Source: Candidatus Methylopumilus planktonicus
GTDB lineage: Bacteria; Pseudomonadota; Gammaproteobacteria; Burkholderiales; Methylophilaceae
Direction of reading: 5' to 3'
Assembly (NCBI RefSeq): GCF_000981505.1
Contig: NZ_LN827929.1
Span: forward strand, 62,001 to 126,000
Length of the DNA: 64,000 nt
Shown piece after piece: positions 41,503-49,972 of the stretch. How positions within the stretch are numbered: position 1 is the stretch's first letter; each line of letters opens with the position of its first letter. Made by a program: the position numbers and the translations under genes. The notes below the pieces were generated by a model. The model searched no databases and was not told the DNA's origin. It worked only from the letters and a program-made list of their open reading frames with translations.

Positions 41503-41532
41503 ACTATAGTTTAAAGAATTGAAGTGCGTCAA
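41503..41532 (-). promoter_or_regulatory. Promoter of the zapB-like/zapA transcript
   Basis: The minus strand has TTGACG (41532-41527) and TATAGT (41508-41503) with an 18-base spacer. The predicted start of transcription is at or next to the A of the ATG at 41496, which implies a leaderless or nearly leaderless mRNA. Confidence 0.6.
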
Positions 41533-41559
41533 TAGCGGACAAATAAATTAAATGCATCA

Positions 41560-42450
41560 CTATTTCTTTTTGGCTCTTGGATGTGCTTTATCGTAAATAC
41601 TTGCAAGATGCTGAAAGTCTAGATGGGTATAAACTTGTGTGGTACTGATATTGGCATGACCTAACATTTCTTGAACAGCCCTTAAATCTTGACTGGATTG
41701 CAACATGTGTGAGGCAAAACTATGCCTTAATAAATGAGGGTGGACGGTGCTATCAATACCTTGCTTGATAGCCCACATTTGAATGCGATACTGAATAGCT
41801 CGGGCTGACATACGTTTTCCTCGTTCGGTAATAAATAAAGCATCCACCGATTTATCTTCTGTTTTGATAGCCGCGCGTTTTTCAATCCAGCATTGAATGG
41901 CATGGATAGCTTTTTGGCCTATGGGGACCATACGCGTTTTATTGCCTTTACCTATGACAGTGATGATGCCTTCTTGAAGATCGAGATCGTTGATATTGAC
42001 ATTCACTACTTCACTTAAACGTAATCCGGATGAATAAAATAATTCTAAAAAGGCTTTATCTCTTAGGCCTAATAATGAGGTGTCATCAATCGAAACGAGT
42101 TTAACTATCTGCTCAATCGATAAAGTTTGCGGCAATGTCTTAGCGCTCTTAGGTGCATGAACATCTTTGACGGGGTTTTCTTTAAACTGGTGGCGCTCAA
42201 TTAGGTAATTAAAAAATCCTCGCCATGCGGATAACATACGTGCGATTGATTTGCCATGGAGTCCTCGGCTATTCAGTTTAGCACTTGCACGTCTGATGTC
42301 TTGGATAGTGAAGGATTCAAAACGATCATGTTCAATAAGGACTACAAGCTGGGCAAGATCATGCACGTAACTTTTAATTGAGTTGCTGCTAAGACCTTTT
42401 TCAAAGGTAAGGTAATCGATATAGCTTTTTTGGAAGTGATTATGTTCCAT
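41560..42450 (-). CDS. xerC: Tyrosine recombinase XerC
   Basis: 296 residues. The catalytic set is visible: Arg in SSGLRLSEVVN, HPHLLRHSFASHML (HxxR), LGHANISTTQVYTH (His and Tyr nucleophile). The N-terminal SAM-like DNA-binding domain covers about 1-90. XerC with XerD resolves chromosome dimers at dif. It lies directly downstream of dapF, five bases away, a common proteobacterial arrangement. Confidence 0.95.
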   Translation of the reverse strand: MEHNHFQKSYIDYLTFEKGLSSNSIKSYVHDLAQLVVLIEHDRFESFTIQDIRRASAKLNSRGLHGKSIARMLSAWRGFFNYLIERHQFKENPVKDVHAPKSAKTLPQTLSIEQIVKLVSIDDTSLLGLRDKAFLELFYSSGLRLSEVVNVNINDLDLQEGIITVIGKGNKTRMVPIGQKAIHAIQCWIEKRAAIKTEDKSVDALFITERGKRMSARAIQYRIQMWAIKQGIDSTVHPHLLRHSFASHMLQSSQDLRAVQEMLGHANISTTQVYTHLDFQHLASIYDKAHPRAKKK

Positions 42451-42455
42451 AAGTT

Positions 42456-43301
42456 TTAAGTGATCTCAATATCTCCCTCATAGAGACTGACGGCCGGGCC
42501 TTTCATCATTACAGGAGATGAAGACCCTTTCCAATCGATGGATAACGACCCGCCAGGCATATCAACCTTCACTGGTGATATAAGTAAATGACGTTTGATC
42601 CCTGATACTGCTGCAGCGCATGCTCCTGTTCCGCAGGAAAGTGTTTCACCTACACCTCTTTCAAAAACACGCAAACGAATATGATGGGGCGATACAATTT
42701 CCATAAATCCAACGTTAACGCGTTTTGGAAAAAGTGCATGTGATTCCAAATAAGCACCTAATGTTTCAACATGAGCTTGAAGGGTGTCTTTTACAGTGAT
42801 CACTGCGTGGGGATTGCCCATGGATAATACTGCCATATTTATGGTTTCTTTTTGATGAGGTAAATCTATTGAAATGGGATATTCATCCTTTTCGAAATCT
42901 GAAATAAATGGAATAAGTTTAGTATTAAAAATAGGTTCACCCATATTTACTTCAATCATATGCTCATTATCTTCAGTGAGTTCAATGACCCCCGATTTTG
43001 TTTCTACGCGAATGGATTGCTTATGGGTTAAGTGCTTATCTTTTACAAATCGATAAAAACAACGTGCACCATTGCCACATTGCTCAACTTCGCCGCCATC
43101 TTGATTAAAAATACGATATTTGAAATCAACGTTTTCGAGTAATGTATTCTCAACAACGAGAAGCTGATCAAACCCAATGCCGAGTTGTCGATGAGACAAG
43201 GATCGAATCGCATCTTTAGATAGCTTGAAAGGTGACTTTGTATGATCGAGCACTATAAAGTCATTACCAATTCCATGCATTTTTGTAAAATGAAGTTTCA
43301 T
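42456..43301 (-). CDS. dapF: Diaminopimelate epimerase
   Basis: 281 residues. The two catalytic cysteines are in EQCGNGARCFYRF and SCGTGACAAAVSGI. It converts LL-DAP to meso-DAP for lysine and peptidoglycan. The start MKLHFTKMHGIGNDFIVLDH is characteristic. Between the acyltransferase and xerC on the minus strand. Confidence 0.97.
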   Translation of the reverse strand: MKLHFTKMHGIGNDFIVLDHTKSPFKLSKDAIRSLSHRQLGIGFDQLLVVENTLLENVDFKYRIFNQDGGEVEQCGNGARCFYRFVKDKHLTHKQSIRVETKSGVIELTEDNEHMIEVNMGEPIFNTKLIPFISDFEKDEYPISIDLPHQKETINMAVLSMGNPHAVITVKDTLQAHVETLGAYLESHALFPKRVNVGFMEIVSPHHIRLRVFERGVGETLSCGTGACAAAVSGIKRHLLISPVKVDMPGGSLSIDWKGSSSPVMMKGPAVSLYEGDIEIT

Positions 43302-43315
43302 ACAATGATTGTCTC

Positions 43316-44155
43316 TTATTTGTTTGGTTTTTTAAATCGCTGATAATTCCAAAGATACTGTGTTGGATATTTTCGAATGAGCATCTCGAGTCGATCATTA
43401 ATGCCTTGGGGGGAGTGATCTTGACCTAAGGGCTCAATATAGACGTCATATCCCCGGCCACGCGAAAGTCTATGGCCAAAACCAATGAGAACAGTTGCGT
43501 TCGAAGATTCTGCAAGTTTAGAAACAAGCGTCATGGTATAGGCGGGCGTATTAAAAAATTGAGCCCATACGCCCTGGCCTTCATTGGGAACTTGATCAGG
43601 TAATACGCCAATTGCTTCGCCCTTTTTTAATGCTTGCATTAATTGCTTAACGCCATGGAGGTTAGCTTCAGCAAGATGAACTTGGGAATGACGTCTTCCA
43701 GATAAAACAATACTTGCAAGCCAGTTTAGTTTTGGACGCTTGAATAGAACAGTGATGGGGTGAAAGTGCGCGTAGTACTGAGCAGTAATTTCAAAACAGC
43801 CTAAATGAGGCGTTAAAAAAATAATACCCTTTTTCTTTTTGAGAGCAGTTTCAACATGCTGCCATCCGTAACATTGTTTGATCCAGCGAAAATTCTTTTG
43901 AGGTGAGCTAAACCAGATTGCAGGTGCCTCCATAAGACACTTTCCAATTTCTCGGACCGATAATTGTGTAAGTTCTTTTAAATTATTTTCATCGGATGAA
44001 ATAAAAGCATGTTTTAAATTAGCATCTATTCGCTCTTTAAACCGACGATCAAATTGATAAGCAACAAGACCTAGCAACTCTCCTAATCCATGCAAGATAA
44101 AGAGAGGTAACTGAAAGAATATAGCAATGAAAAATAAGGATAGTCTTGAAAGCAT
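43316..44155 (-). CDS. lpxL: Lipid A biosynthesis acyltransferase (LpxL/HtrB family)
   Basis: 279 residues. An N-terminal membrane helix (LSRLSLFFIAIFFQLPLFIL) is followed by the HX4E motif HLGCFE in IIFLTPHLGCFEITAQYY. It transfers a secondary acyl chain to lipid A at the inner membrane. The LpxL or LpxM role is not settled. It is divergent from metK, with dapF-xerC downstream. Confidence 0.87.
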   Translation of the reverse strand: MLSRLSLFFIAIFFQLPLFILHGLGELLGLVAYQFDRRFKERIDANLKHAFISSDENNLKELTQLSVREIGKCLMEAPAIWFSSPQKNFRWIKQCYGWQHVETALKKKKGIIFLTPHLGCFEITAQYYAHFHPITVLFKRPKLNWLASIVLSGRRHSQVHLAEANLHGVKQLMQALKKGEAIGVLPDQVPNEGQGVWAQFFNTPAYTMTLVSKLAESSNATVLIGFGHRLSRGRGYDVYIEPLGQDHSPQGINDRLEMLIRKYPTQYLWNYQRFKKPNK

Positions 44156-44222
44156 AATTGTCTTTAAACGCGATATTTTGCTATTCTAAACGCTTTACGT
44201 AATTTAGAACTTGGAAAAAACT

Positions 44223-45380
44223 ATGAGCGAGCATCTATTTACTTCGGAATCTGTTTCCGAAGGTCATCCAGATAAAGTAGCTGATCAGATATCCGATGCG
44301 ATTCTTGATGCTATTTTAGAGCAAGACCCTACTGCTCGTGTTGCAGCTGAAACACTAACAAATACAGGGCTTGTTGTATTAGCAGGTGAGATCACCACGA
44401 CAGCTAATGTGGATTACATCAAAGTTGCCCGCGATACGATTCGTTACATTGGATATGACAATACGGATTACGGCATTGATTATAAAGGCTGTGCTGTTCT
44501 TGTTGCCTATGACAAGCAGTCACCTGATATTGCTCATGGTGTGGATGTCGCTTTAGATGACCCATTAAATCAGGGCGCAGGTGATCAAGGTTTAATGTTT
44601 GGTTATGCCTGTGATGAAACAGCACAGTTGATGCCTATGCCTATTTGGCTATCTCACCGTTTAATGGAAAGACAGTCTTATTTAAGAAAAGACGGCAGAC
44701 TTCCTTGGCTGCGTCCGGATGCTAAGGCACAAGTTACTTTAAAGTATAAAGACCATAAGCCTCAATCGATTGATACAGTTGTGCTATCAACGCAGCATGA
44801 CCCAGAGGTGTCACTCGAGACCATTCGCGAATCAGTGATTGAAGAAATTATTAAGCCTATTTTGCCTAAAGAGCTTATGAAAGGCGACATCAAGTATCTT
44901 GTAAATCCTACTGGCCGATTTGTTATTGGAGGACCCCAAGGCGATTGTGGGCTTACTGGGCGTAAAATTATTGTAGATACCTACGGCGGTTCTGCACCTC
45001 ATGGTGGCGGGGCTTTCTCAGGAAAAGATCCGAGCAAAGTTGATCGTTCAGCAGCATACGCTGCGCGCTATGTGGCTAAAAATATTGTGGCAGCAGGCTT
45101 AGCCTCTCGCTGCTTAGTTCAAATTTCATATGCGATTGGCGTTGCAAGACCGACCTCAGTTATGGTGGAAACTTACGGCACAGGCAAGATTGCAGACGAC
45201 AAATTGACCACATTAGTTCTTGAGCATTTTGATTTAAGACCTAAAGGCATTGTGCAAATGCTTGATTTATTACGTCCCATTTATAAGAAAACAGCGGCTT
45301 ATGGGCATTTTGGCCGTGACGAGCCAGAATTTTCATGGGAAGCAGCAGATAAAGCTCAAATCCTGAAATCAGCAAGTTAA
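44223..45380 (+). CDS. metK: S-adenosylmethionine synthetase
   Basis: 385 residues from the ATG at 44223; an upstream TTG at 44211 is less likely because the family starts MSEHLFTSESVSEGHPDKVADQ. ATP and metal sites: GHPDKVADQISDAILD, GAGDQGLMFGYACDE, GGGAFSGKDPSKVDRSAAY. It makes SAM from methionine and ATP. The SAH riboswitch and ahcY follow. Confidence 0.97.
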   Translation: MSEHLFTSESVSEGHPDKVADQISDAILDAILEQDPTARVAAETLTNTGLVVLAGEITTTANVDYIKVARDTIRYIGYDNTDYGIDYKGCAVLVAYDKQSPDIAHGVDVALDDPLNQGAGDQGLMFGYACDETAQLMPMPIWLSHRLMERQSYLRKDGRLPWLRPDAKAQVTLKYKDHKPQSIDTVVLSTQHDPEVSLETIRESVIEEIIKPILPKELMKGDIKYLVNPTGRFVIGGPQGDCGLTGRKIIVDTYGGSAPHGGGAFSGKDPSKVDRSAAYAARYVAKNIVAAGLASRCLVQISYAIGVARPTSVMVETYGTGKIADDKLTTLVLEHFDLRPKGIVQMLDLLRPIYKKTAAYGHFGRDEPEFSWEAADKAQILKSAS

Positions 45381-45400
45381 TTTCTAGATTTTTTAAGTAT

Positions 45401-45429
45401 TTGAACCATTCGTACTTTTAATTTATAAT
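45401..45429 (+). promoter_or_regulatory. Promoter of ahcY
   Basis: TTGAAC (45401-45406) and TATAAT (45424-45429) with a 17-base spacer; the predicted start lies at about 45436, right before the SAH riboswitch. Confidence 0.7.
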
Positions 45430-45437
45430 GCATTCCT

Positions 45438-45512
45438 TCTGAGGAACGCTGCGAGATTTTTTCATAAAATCCCAGGCTCAGATTACAAGTTTACTTGTAA
45501 ACGGCGTTCACC
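45438..45512 (+). promoter_or_regulatory. S-adenosylhomocysteine riboswitch
   Basis: Conserved core in order: TCTGAGGAACGCTGCGA, CCCAGGCTCAGA and AACGGCGTTCACC. P1 is TCTGAG/CTCAGA (45438-45443, 45477-45482) and P2 is GAACGC/GCGTTC (45444-45449, 45504-45509). High SAH should switch on the downstream SAH hydrolase. A further nested hairpin lies at 45527-45567. Confidence 0.93.
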
Positions 45513-45595
45513 AATTTATAACCGTGCCAGTCACGGGATGTTGGTGGATACCGAAACATCCCAGCTGGTCACTTAGCATTCAAAAGGAATTTAAA

Positions 45596-47017
45596 ATGAA
45601 TACAGTGACTAACCAAAATTTAAATACACAAGACTATCTTATTGCCGATATTAATCAGGCTGACTTTGGCCGAAAAGAAATCGCCATTGCAGAGACTGAA
45701 ATGCCAGGCCTCATGGCTATTCGTGAAGAATATTCAAAAGTAAAACCATTAAAAGGTGCGCGCATTAGCGGCTCACTCCATATGACGATTCAAACAGCAG
45801 TGCTTATTGAAACCCTCAAGGATTTGGGGGCTGAGGTGAGATGGGCATCTTGCAACATCTATTCAACTCAAGACCATGCAGCAGCAGCGATAGCTAAAAA
45901 TGGGACGCCTGTTTTTGCTTTTAAAGGTGAAACGCTTGATCAATATTGGGAATATACGCATCGTATTTTTGAATGGAGCGATGGCGGCTATACCAATATG
46001 ATTCTAGATGATGGTGGCGATGCAACTTTACTTCTTCACTTAGGTACGCGCGCTGAAAAAGATGCTGCATTGATTTCTAAGCCATCAAGCGAAGAGGAAG
46101 TTTCACTTTTTAATTCAATCAAGCAACAGTTAGCAATAGACCCTCATTGGTATTCTGAAAGGCTTAAACACATTAAAGGGGTGACTGAAGAGACGACAAC
46201 AGGCGTTCATCGTTTATATCAAATGCACAAAGAAGGTAAATTGGCCTTCCCTGCAATTAATGTCAATGATTCAGTGACTAAATCTAAATTTGATAATCTT
46301 TATGGCTGCCGCGAATCTCTAGTAGACGCTATTAAACGTGCAACGGACGTGATGATTGCAGGTAAGGTAGCTGTTGTGGCTGGATACGGTGATGTAGGCA
46401 AAGGTTCAGCACAAGCGCTTCGCGCTTTGTCTGCACAAGTATGGGTCACAGAAATTGATCCTATTTGCGCACTTCAAGCTGCAATGGAAGGGTACCGAGT
46501 CGTGACCATGGATTATGCTGCTGAACATGCTGACATTTTTGTAACCGCCACTGGCAATTATCATGTAATTACTCGTGACCATATGTCGCGTATGAAGCAT
46601 CAAGCGATCGTTTGTAATATCGGCCACTTTGACAATGAAATTGATGTTGCATCTTTAAACGATTGCACATGGGAAGAAATTAAACCGCAAGTTGACCACG
46701 TGATTTTTAAAGATGGTAAAAGAATTATCTTGCTTGCAAAAGGTAGGCTCGTGAATTTAGGATGTGGCACAGGGCATCCAAGTTATGTGATGAGCTCATC
46801 TTTCGCGAATCAAACGATTGCTCAGATTGAATTATTTGCGCACTCTGAGAAATATCCAGTCGGTGTATATACCTTACCAAAACATTTGGATGAGAAAGTT
46901 GCTCGCTTGCAATTGAAAAAATTAAATGCTCAACTTACGAACTTGTCAGAAGTACAGGCTAAGTATATTGGCGTTAAAGAAGAAGGACCTTACAAGCCTG
47001 AGCAGTATCGTTATTAA
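45596..47017 (+). CDS. ahcY: S-adenosylhomocysteine hydrolase
   Basis: 473 residues from the ATG at 45596, fixed by AAGGAAT (45584-45590); the open frame reaches back into the riboswitch and that part is not coding. NAD-binding GYGDVGKGSAQALRAL, catalytic LDDGGDATLLLH and the CNIGHFDNEID region are visible. It splits SAH into homocysteine and adenosine, completing the methyl cycle with MetK and MetF. Confidence 0.97.
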   Translation: MNTVTNQNLNTQDYLIADINQADFGRKEIAIAETEMPGLMAIREEYSKVKPLKGARISGSLHMTIQTAVLIETLKDLGAEVRWASCNIYSTQDHAAAAIAKNGTPVFAFKGETLDQYWEYTHRIFEWSDGGYTNMILDDGGDATLLLHLGTRAEKDAALISKPSSEEEVSLFNSIKQQLAIDPHWYSERLKHIKGVTEETTTGVHRLYQMHKEGKLAFPAINVNDSVTKSKFDNLYGCRESLVDAIKRATDVMIAGKVAVVAGYGDVGKGSAQALRALSAQVWVTEIDPICALQAAMEGYRVVTMDYAAEHADIFVTATGNYHVITRDHMSRMKHQAIVCNIGHFDNEIDVASLNDCTWEEIKPQVDHVIFKDGKRIILLAKGRLVNLGCGTGHPSYVMSSSFANQTIAQIELFAHSEKYPVGVYTLPKHLDEKVARLQLKKLNAQLTNLSEVQAKYIGVKEEGPYKPEQYRY

Positions 47018-47019
47018 TC

Positions 47020-47856
47020 ATGCCTAAGAAAATTTCTTACAGTTTTGAGTTTTTTCCTCCCAGTTCACCGGAAGGTATTAAAAACTCAAAAGATACGCGT
47101 CAGCAACTTTCTGCATTTAAGCCAGAATTTTACTCGGTGACATTCGGTGCAGGGGGTTCTACGCGAGATCTGACTCTTGAAACAGTATTAGAAATAAAAC
47201 AAGAAGGCTTTAATGCGGTACCTCATATTTCAGGTATTTCATCGACAAAAGCAGAAATTAAAACTTTACTCGATCTCTATCAGCAACATAATATTAAGCA
47301 CCTTGTAGTCTTAAGAGGTGATGTGCCACATGGTGCAGTGTCCAGAGGAGAGTTTAAACATGCTAATGAATTGGTAAGTTTTATTCGACAAGAAACCAAT
47401 GATTATTTTCATATTGAAGTAGGGGCCTACCCTGAATATCATCCTGAAGCAGTCTCATCACAAACGGACATTCAAAACTTTAAAAATAAAGTGGATGCAG
47501 GAGCTAACTCGGCTATCACACAATTCTTTTTCAATGCTGACGCATATTTTAGATTTATGGATGAATGCTTGATTGCAGATATCAACATCCCAATTGTGCC
47601 AGGCGTTATGCCAATATACAACATTAAGCAATTGGCTCGCTTCGCGTCTAATTGCGGCGCAGAAATTCCTCGTTGGCTAAGAATTAAATTAGAGAGCTAC
47701 GGGGACGACCTACTTTCATTAAGATCATACGGCGTAGATGTGGTATCTGAACTTTGTGAAACGTTGATTGAATGGGACGTGCCGAGCTTACATTTTTACA
47801 CGTTAAATCAAGCAGGCATTATTACCCGCATCATTCAAAATATAGAAGGTACTTAG
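47020..47856 (+). CDS. metF: Methylenetetrahydrofolate reductase
   Basis: 278 residues. MPKKISYSFEFFPPSSPEGI, VTFGAGGSTRD and ITQFFFNADAY are the flavin and folate motifs. It reduces methylene-THF to methyl-THF for methionine synthesis. It begins two bases after ahcY, so it is under the same SAH riboswitch. Its stop overlaps the convergent smg stop. Confidence 0.97.
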   Translation: MPKKISYSFEFFPPSSPEGIKNSKDTRQQLSAFKPEFYSVTFGAGGSTRDLTLETVLEIKQEGFNAVPHISGISSTKAEIKTLLDLYQQHNIKHLVVLRGDVPHGAVSRGEFKHANELVSFIRQETNDYFHIEVGAYPEYHPEAVSSQTDIQNFKNKVDAGANSAITQFFFNADAYFRFMDECLIADINIPIVPGVMPIYNIKQLARFASNCGAEIPRWLRIKLESYGDDLLSLRSYGVDVVSELCETLIEWDVPSLHFYTLNQAGIITRIIQNIEGT

Positions 47857-48314
47857 TGTAAAACTAAGTTGTGATCTTGGTAGATTGCATCTTCTATAAA
47901 TAAAAAGTCTTTTTCTCGACCTTCATTCCAAAGCGCCATCATTACAATCCAGCGCATTTCCTCGATATTAATATGCTCTTGTTTGAGAGCCATAGCGCGA
48001 TCAAGGATAATTTCTCGTTCATTTGGGTCAAGCACCTTGGCTTGCTCTAGAAATAATACAAAACCTAAGCTTTCAGCACTGATCTTTTTTTGTTCATTTT
48101 CTGAGTACATGCGATAACCTAATGAAGAACAAGCATTATTTTTTACAGGGATAGCATTAGTCATCGCTTTTAGCTGATTAAACCAAGTAAAGGCATTTTC
48201 AATATCTTGATTATCAAATCCAGCAGCTTCGAGCTCTGCAGTTATGCTTTTGAAGTCAGGCAAATTTTGGGTGCTCAGATAATTTTCAAACATATAGATA
48301 AGCAGTTCTAGCAT
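47853..48314 (-). CDS. smg: Smg family protein (DUF494)
   Basis: 153 residues: MLELLIYMFENYLSTQ, EAAGFDNQDIENAFTW, GLVFLEQA-like FVLFLEQAKVL and REIILDRAMAL are recognisable. Function unknown. In many proteobacteria smg follows dprA; here its upstream neighbour is the 177-base gap before def, with no dprA. The stop overlaps metF by four bases, and an ACTTAG/CTAAGT inverted repeat (47851-47869) lies over the junction. Confidence 0.88.
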   Translation of the reverse strand: MLELLIYMFENYLSTQNLPDFKSITAELEAAGFDNQDIENAFTWFNQLKAMTNAIPVKNNACSSLGYRMYSENEQKKISAESLGFVLFLEQAKVLDPNEREIILDRAMALKQEHINIEEMRWIVMMALWNEGREKDFLFIEDAIYQDHNLVLH

Positions 48315-48491
48315 AAAGATTCCTTTACGATAGTGAATGAAAAATTACTTAGAAGTAAGTGAAGGCTAAATGAACTTGAGTCAGGTAATTGAGCTATTAG
48401 CAAAGTATAATATTCTTAATATGTCTAATAAATTTAAGGCGTTTATGCCTTTAAGACAAGTTATCAGCAATAAATAAAATAATCAACATTT

Positions 48492-49004
48492 ATGGCAATT
48501 TTAAATATATTAAATTATCCTGACCCAAAACTGCATACTATTGCAAAACCAATCGAGGTTGTGGATAACTCCATTCGGAAGCTTATCGATGATATGGCGG
48601 AAACCATGTATTCTGCCCCCGGCATAGGATTGGCCGCAACTCAAGTTGATCGTCATCTTCAATTAATTTTGGTGGATATTTCTGAAACAAAAGATAATTT
48701 AAAGGTTTTTATTAATCCTAAAATTATTGAATCATCAGGACAGCAAGTATATGAAGAAGGCTGTTTATCAGTGCCTGATGTATTTGAATCAGTGAAGCGT
48801 GCCGAACATATTAAAGTTCAAGCGCTTGATCGAGAGGGAAAATCTTTTGAGCTTGAAGCAGACGGTTTGCTGGCTGTCTGTATACAGCATGAAATGGACC
48901 ATCTTCTAGGTAAGGTATTTGTAGAGTACTTGTCACCATTAAAACGTAATCGCATTAAAATAAAAATGAAAAAACGTGCCAAAGAGCATTTGGTTAATGT
49001 TTAA
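48492..49004 (+). CDS. def: Peptide deformylase
   Basis: 170 residues. The three motifs are complete: GIGLAATQV, EEGCLSVPD and QHEMDHLLG (HEMDH metal ligands). It removes the formyl group from nascent proteins. Operon with fmt and rsmB. A TATAAT at 48406-48411 is the only promoter-like element I see in the 177-base gap; its -35 is unclear. Confidence 0.97.
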   Translation: MAILNILNYPDPKLHTIAKPIEVVDNSIRKLIDDMAETMYSAPGIGLAATQVDRHLQLILVDISETKDNLKVFINPKIIESSGQQVYEEGCLSVPDVFESVKRAEHIKVQALDREGKSFELEADGLLAVCIQHEMDHLLGKVFVEYLSPLKRNRIKIKMKKRAKEHLVNV

Positions 49005-49022
49005 TTTAGCGACATCTGTATC

Positions 49023-49967
49023 GTGAATCACTTGAAAATTATTTTTGCTGGTACACCTGACTTTGCTGTTCCAGCCTTGCAGGCTCTATATGATAAAGAT
49101 TATAAGGTGGTTGGTGTTTTAACTCAGCCCGACAGGCCATCAGGCCGAGGCTTGAAGCTTCAGCCGAGCCCTGTCAAGCTTAAAGCAAATGAATTAAGCA
49201 TCCCTGTTTATCAGCCTTCAGAATTAAAAAGTAAACAATCATATGAAGCTTTAGAAGCAATTGATTTCAATGTAATGATTGTGGCAGCTTATGGACTTAT
49301 TATTCCCCAAGCCATTCTAGACCTGCCTTCTTTAGGTTGTTTTAATATACATGCGTCACTATTACCAAGATGGCGAGGTGCCGCTCCAATTCATCGTGCT
49401 ATTTTGATAGGCGATAAGACAACCGGAGTCACTATTATGCGCGTAGTTCAAAAATTGGACGCGGGCGACATGGTAAAAAAAGCTGAAATTCAAATCAGCG
49501 AAAAAGATACAACTGAGCAATTAACAAAAACACTTTCAATATTAGGCGCTAATCTAATGACAGAAGTCATGGATGAATTAATTAAGCAAGGCGAGCTTCA
49601 ATCTTCACCTCAAAATGAAGTCAATGTAACTTATGCTGAAAAAGTAACTAAAGAAGAGTCAAAAATTAATTGGCATGACTCCGCTTTAGTAATTGCTAGA
49701 AAAGTCAGAGCATTTAATTCGTTTCCAGTCGCACAAACAGAATATCGTGAAGCTGTTTGCAAAATTTGGGAAGCTCAAGTTGCTATAGATGCTAATGAAG
49801 ATGCCAATATAGGCCAAATTATAAAGCTTGATGAATTTATTCATGTGAAATGTGGTGAAGGTGTCTTATCAATTAAAGAGCTTCAAATGCCTGGAGGCAA
49901 AAGACTTAAAGCCAAAGAGTTCATTTTAGGTCACCGGCCTATACTGGGAGACGTCTTTAAGTCGTAA
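49023..49967 (+). CDS. fmt: Methionyl-tRNA formyltransferase
   Basis: 314 residues, GTG start. KIIFAGTPDFAVPALQAL, the HASLLPRWRGAAPIHRAIL catalytic segment and the C-terminal tRNA-binding fold (KINWHDSALVIARKVRAF) are visible. It formylates initiator Met-tRNA with 10-formyl-THF. Standard def-fmt-rsmB order. Confidence 0.97.
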   Translation: MNHLKIIFAGTPDFAVPALQALYDKDYKVVGVLTQPDRPSGRGLKLQPSPVKLKANELSIPVYQPSELKSKQSYEALEAIDFNVMIVAAYGLIIPQAILDLPSLGCFNIHASLLPRWRGAAPIHRAILIGDKTTGVTIMRVVQKLDAGDMVKKAEIQISEKDTTEQLTKTLSILGANLMTEVMDELIKQGELQSSPQNEVNVTYAEKVTKEESKINWHDSALVIARKVRAFNSFPVAQTEYREAVCKIWEAQVAIDANEDANIGQIIKLDEFIHVKCGEGVLSIKELQMPGGKRLKAKEFILGHRPILGDVFKS

Positions 49968-49972
49968 CTATT

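Noticed and set aside
41560..42450. xerC as a phage integrase
   Set aside because: It lies beside dapF as chromosomal xerC normally does and has no other phage genes near.
45524..45595. Longer N-terminus of ahcY
   Set aside because: The upstream part of the frame lies over the riboswitch region, is not like the family, and the ATG at 45596 has a good ribosome binding site.
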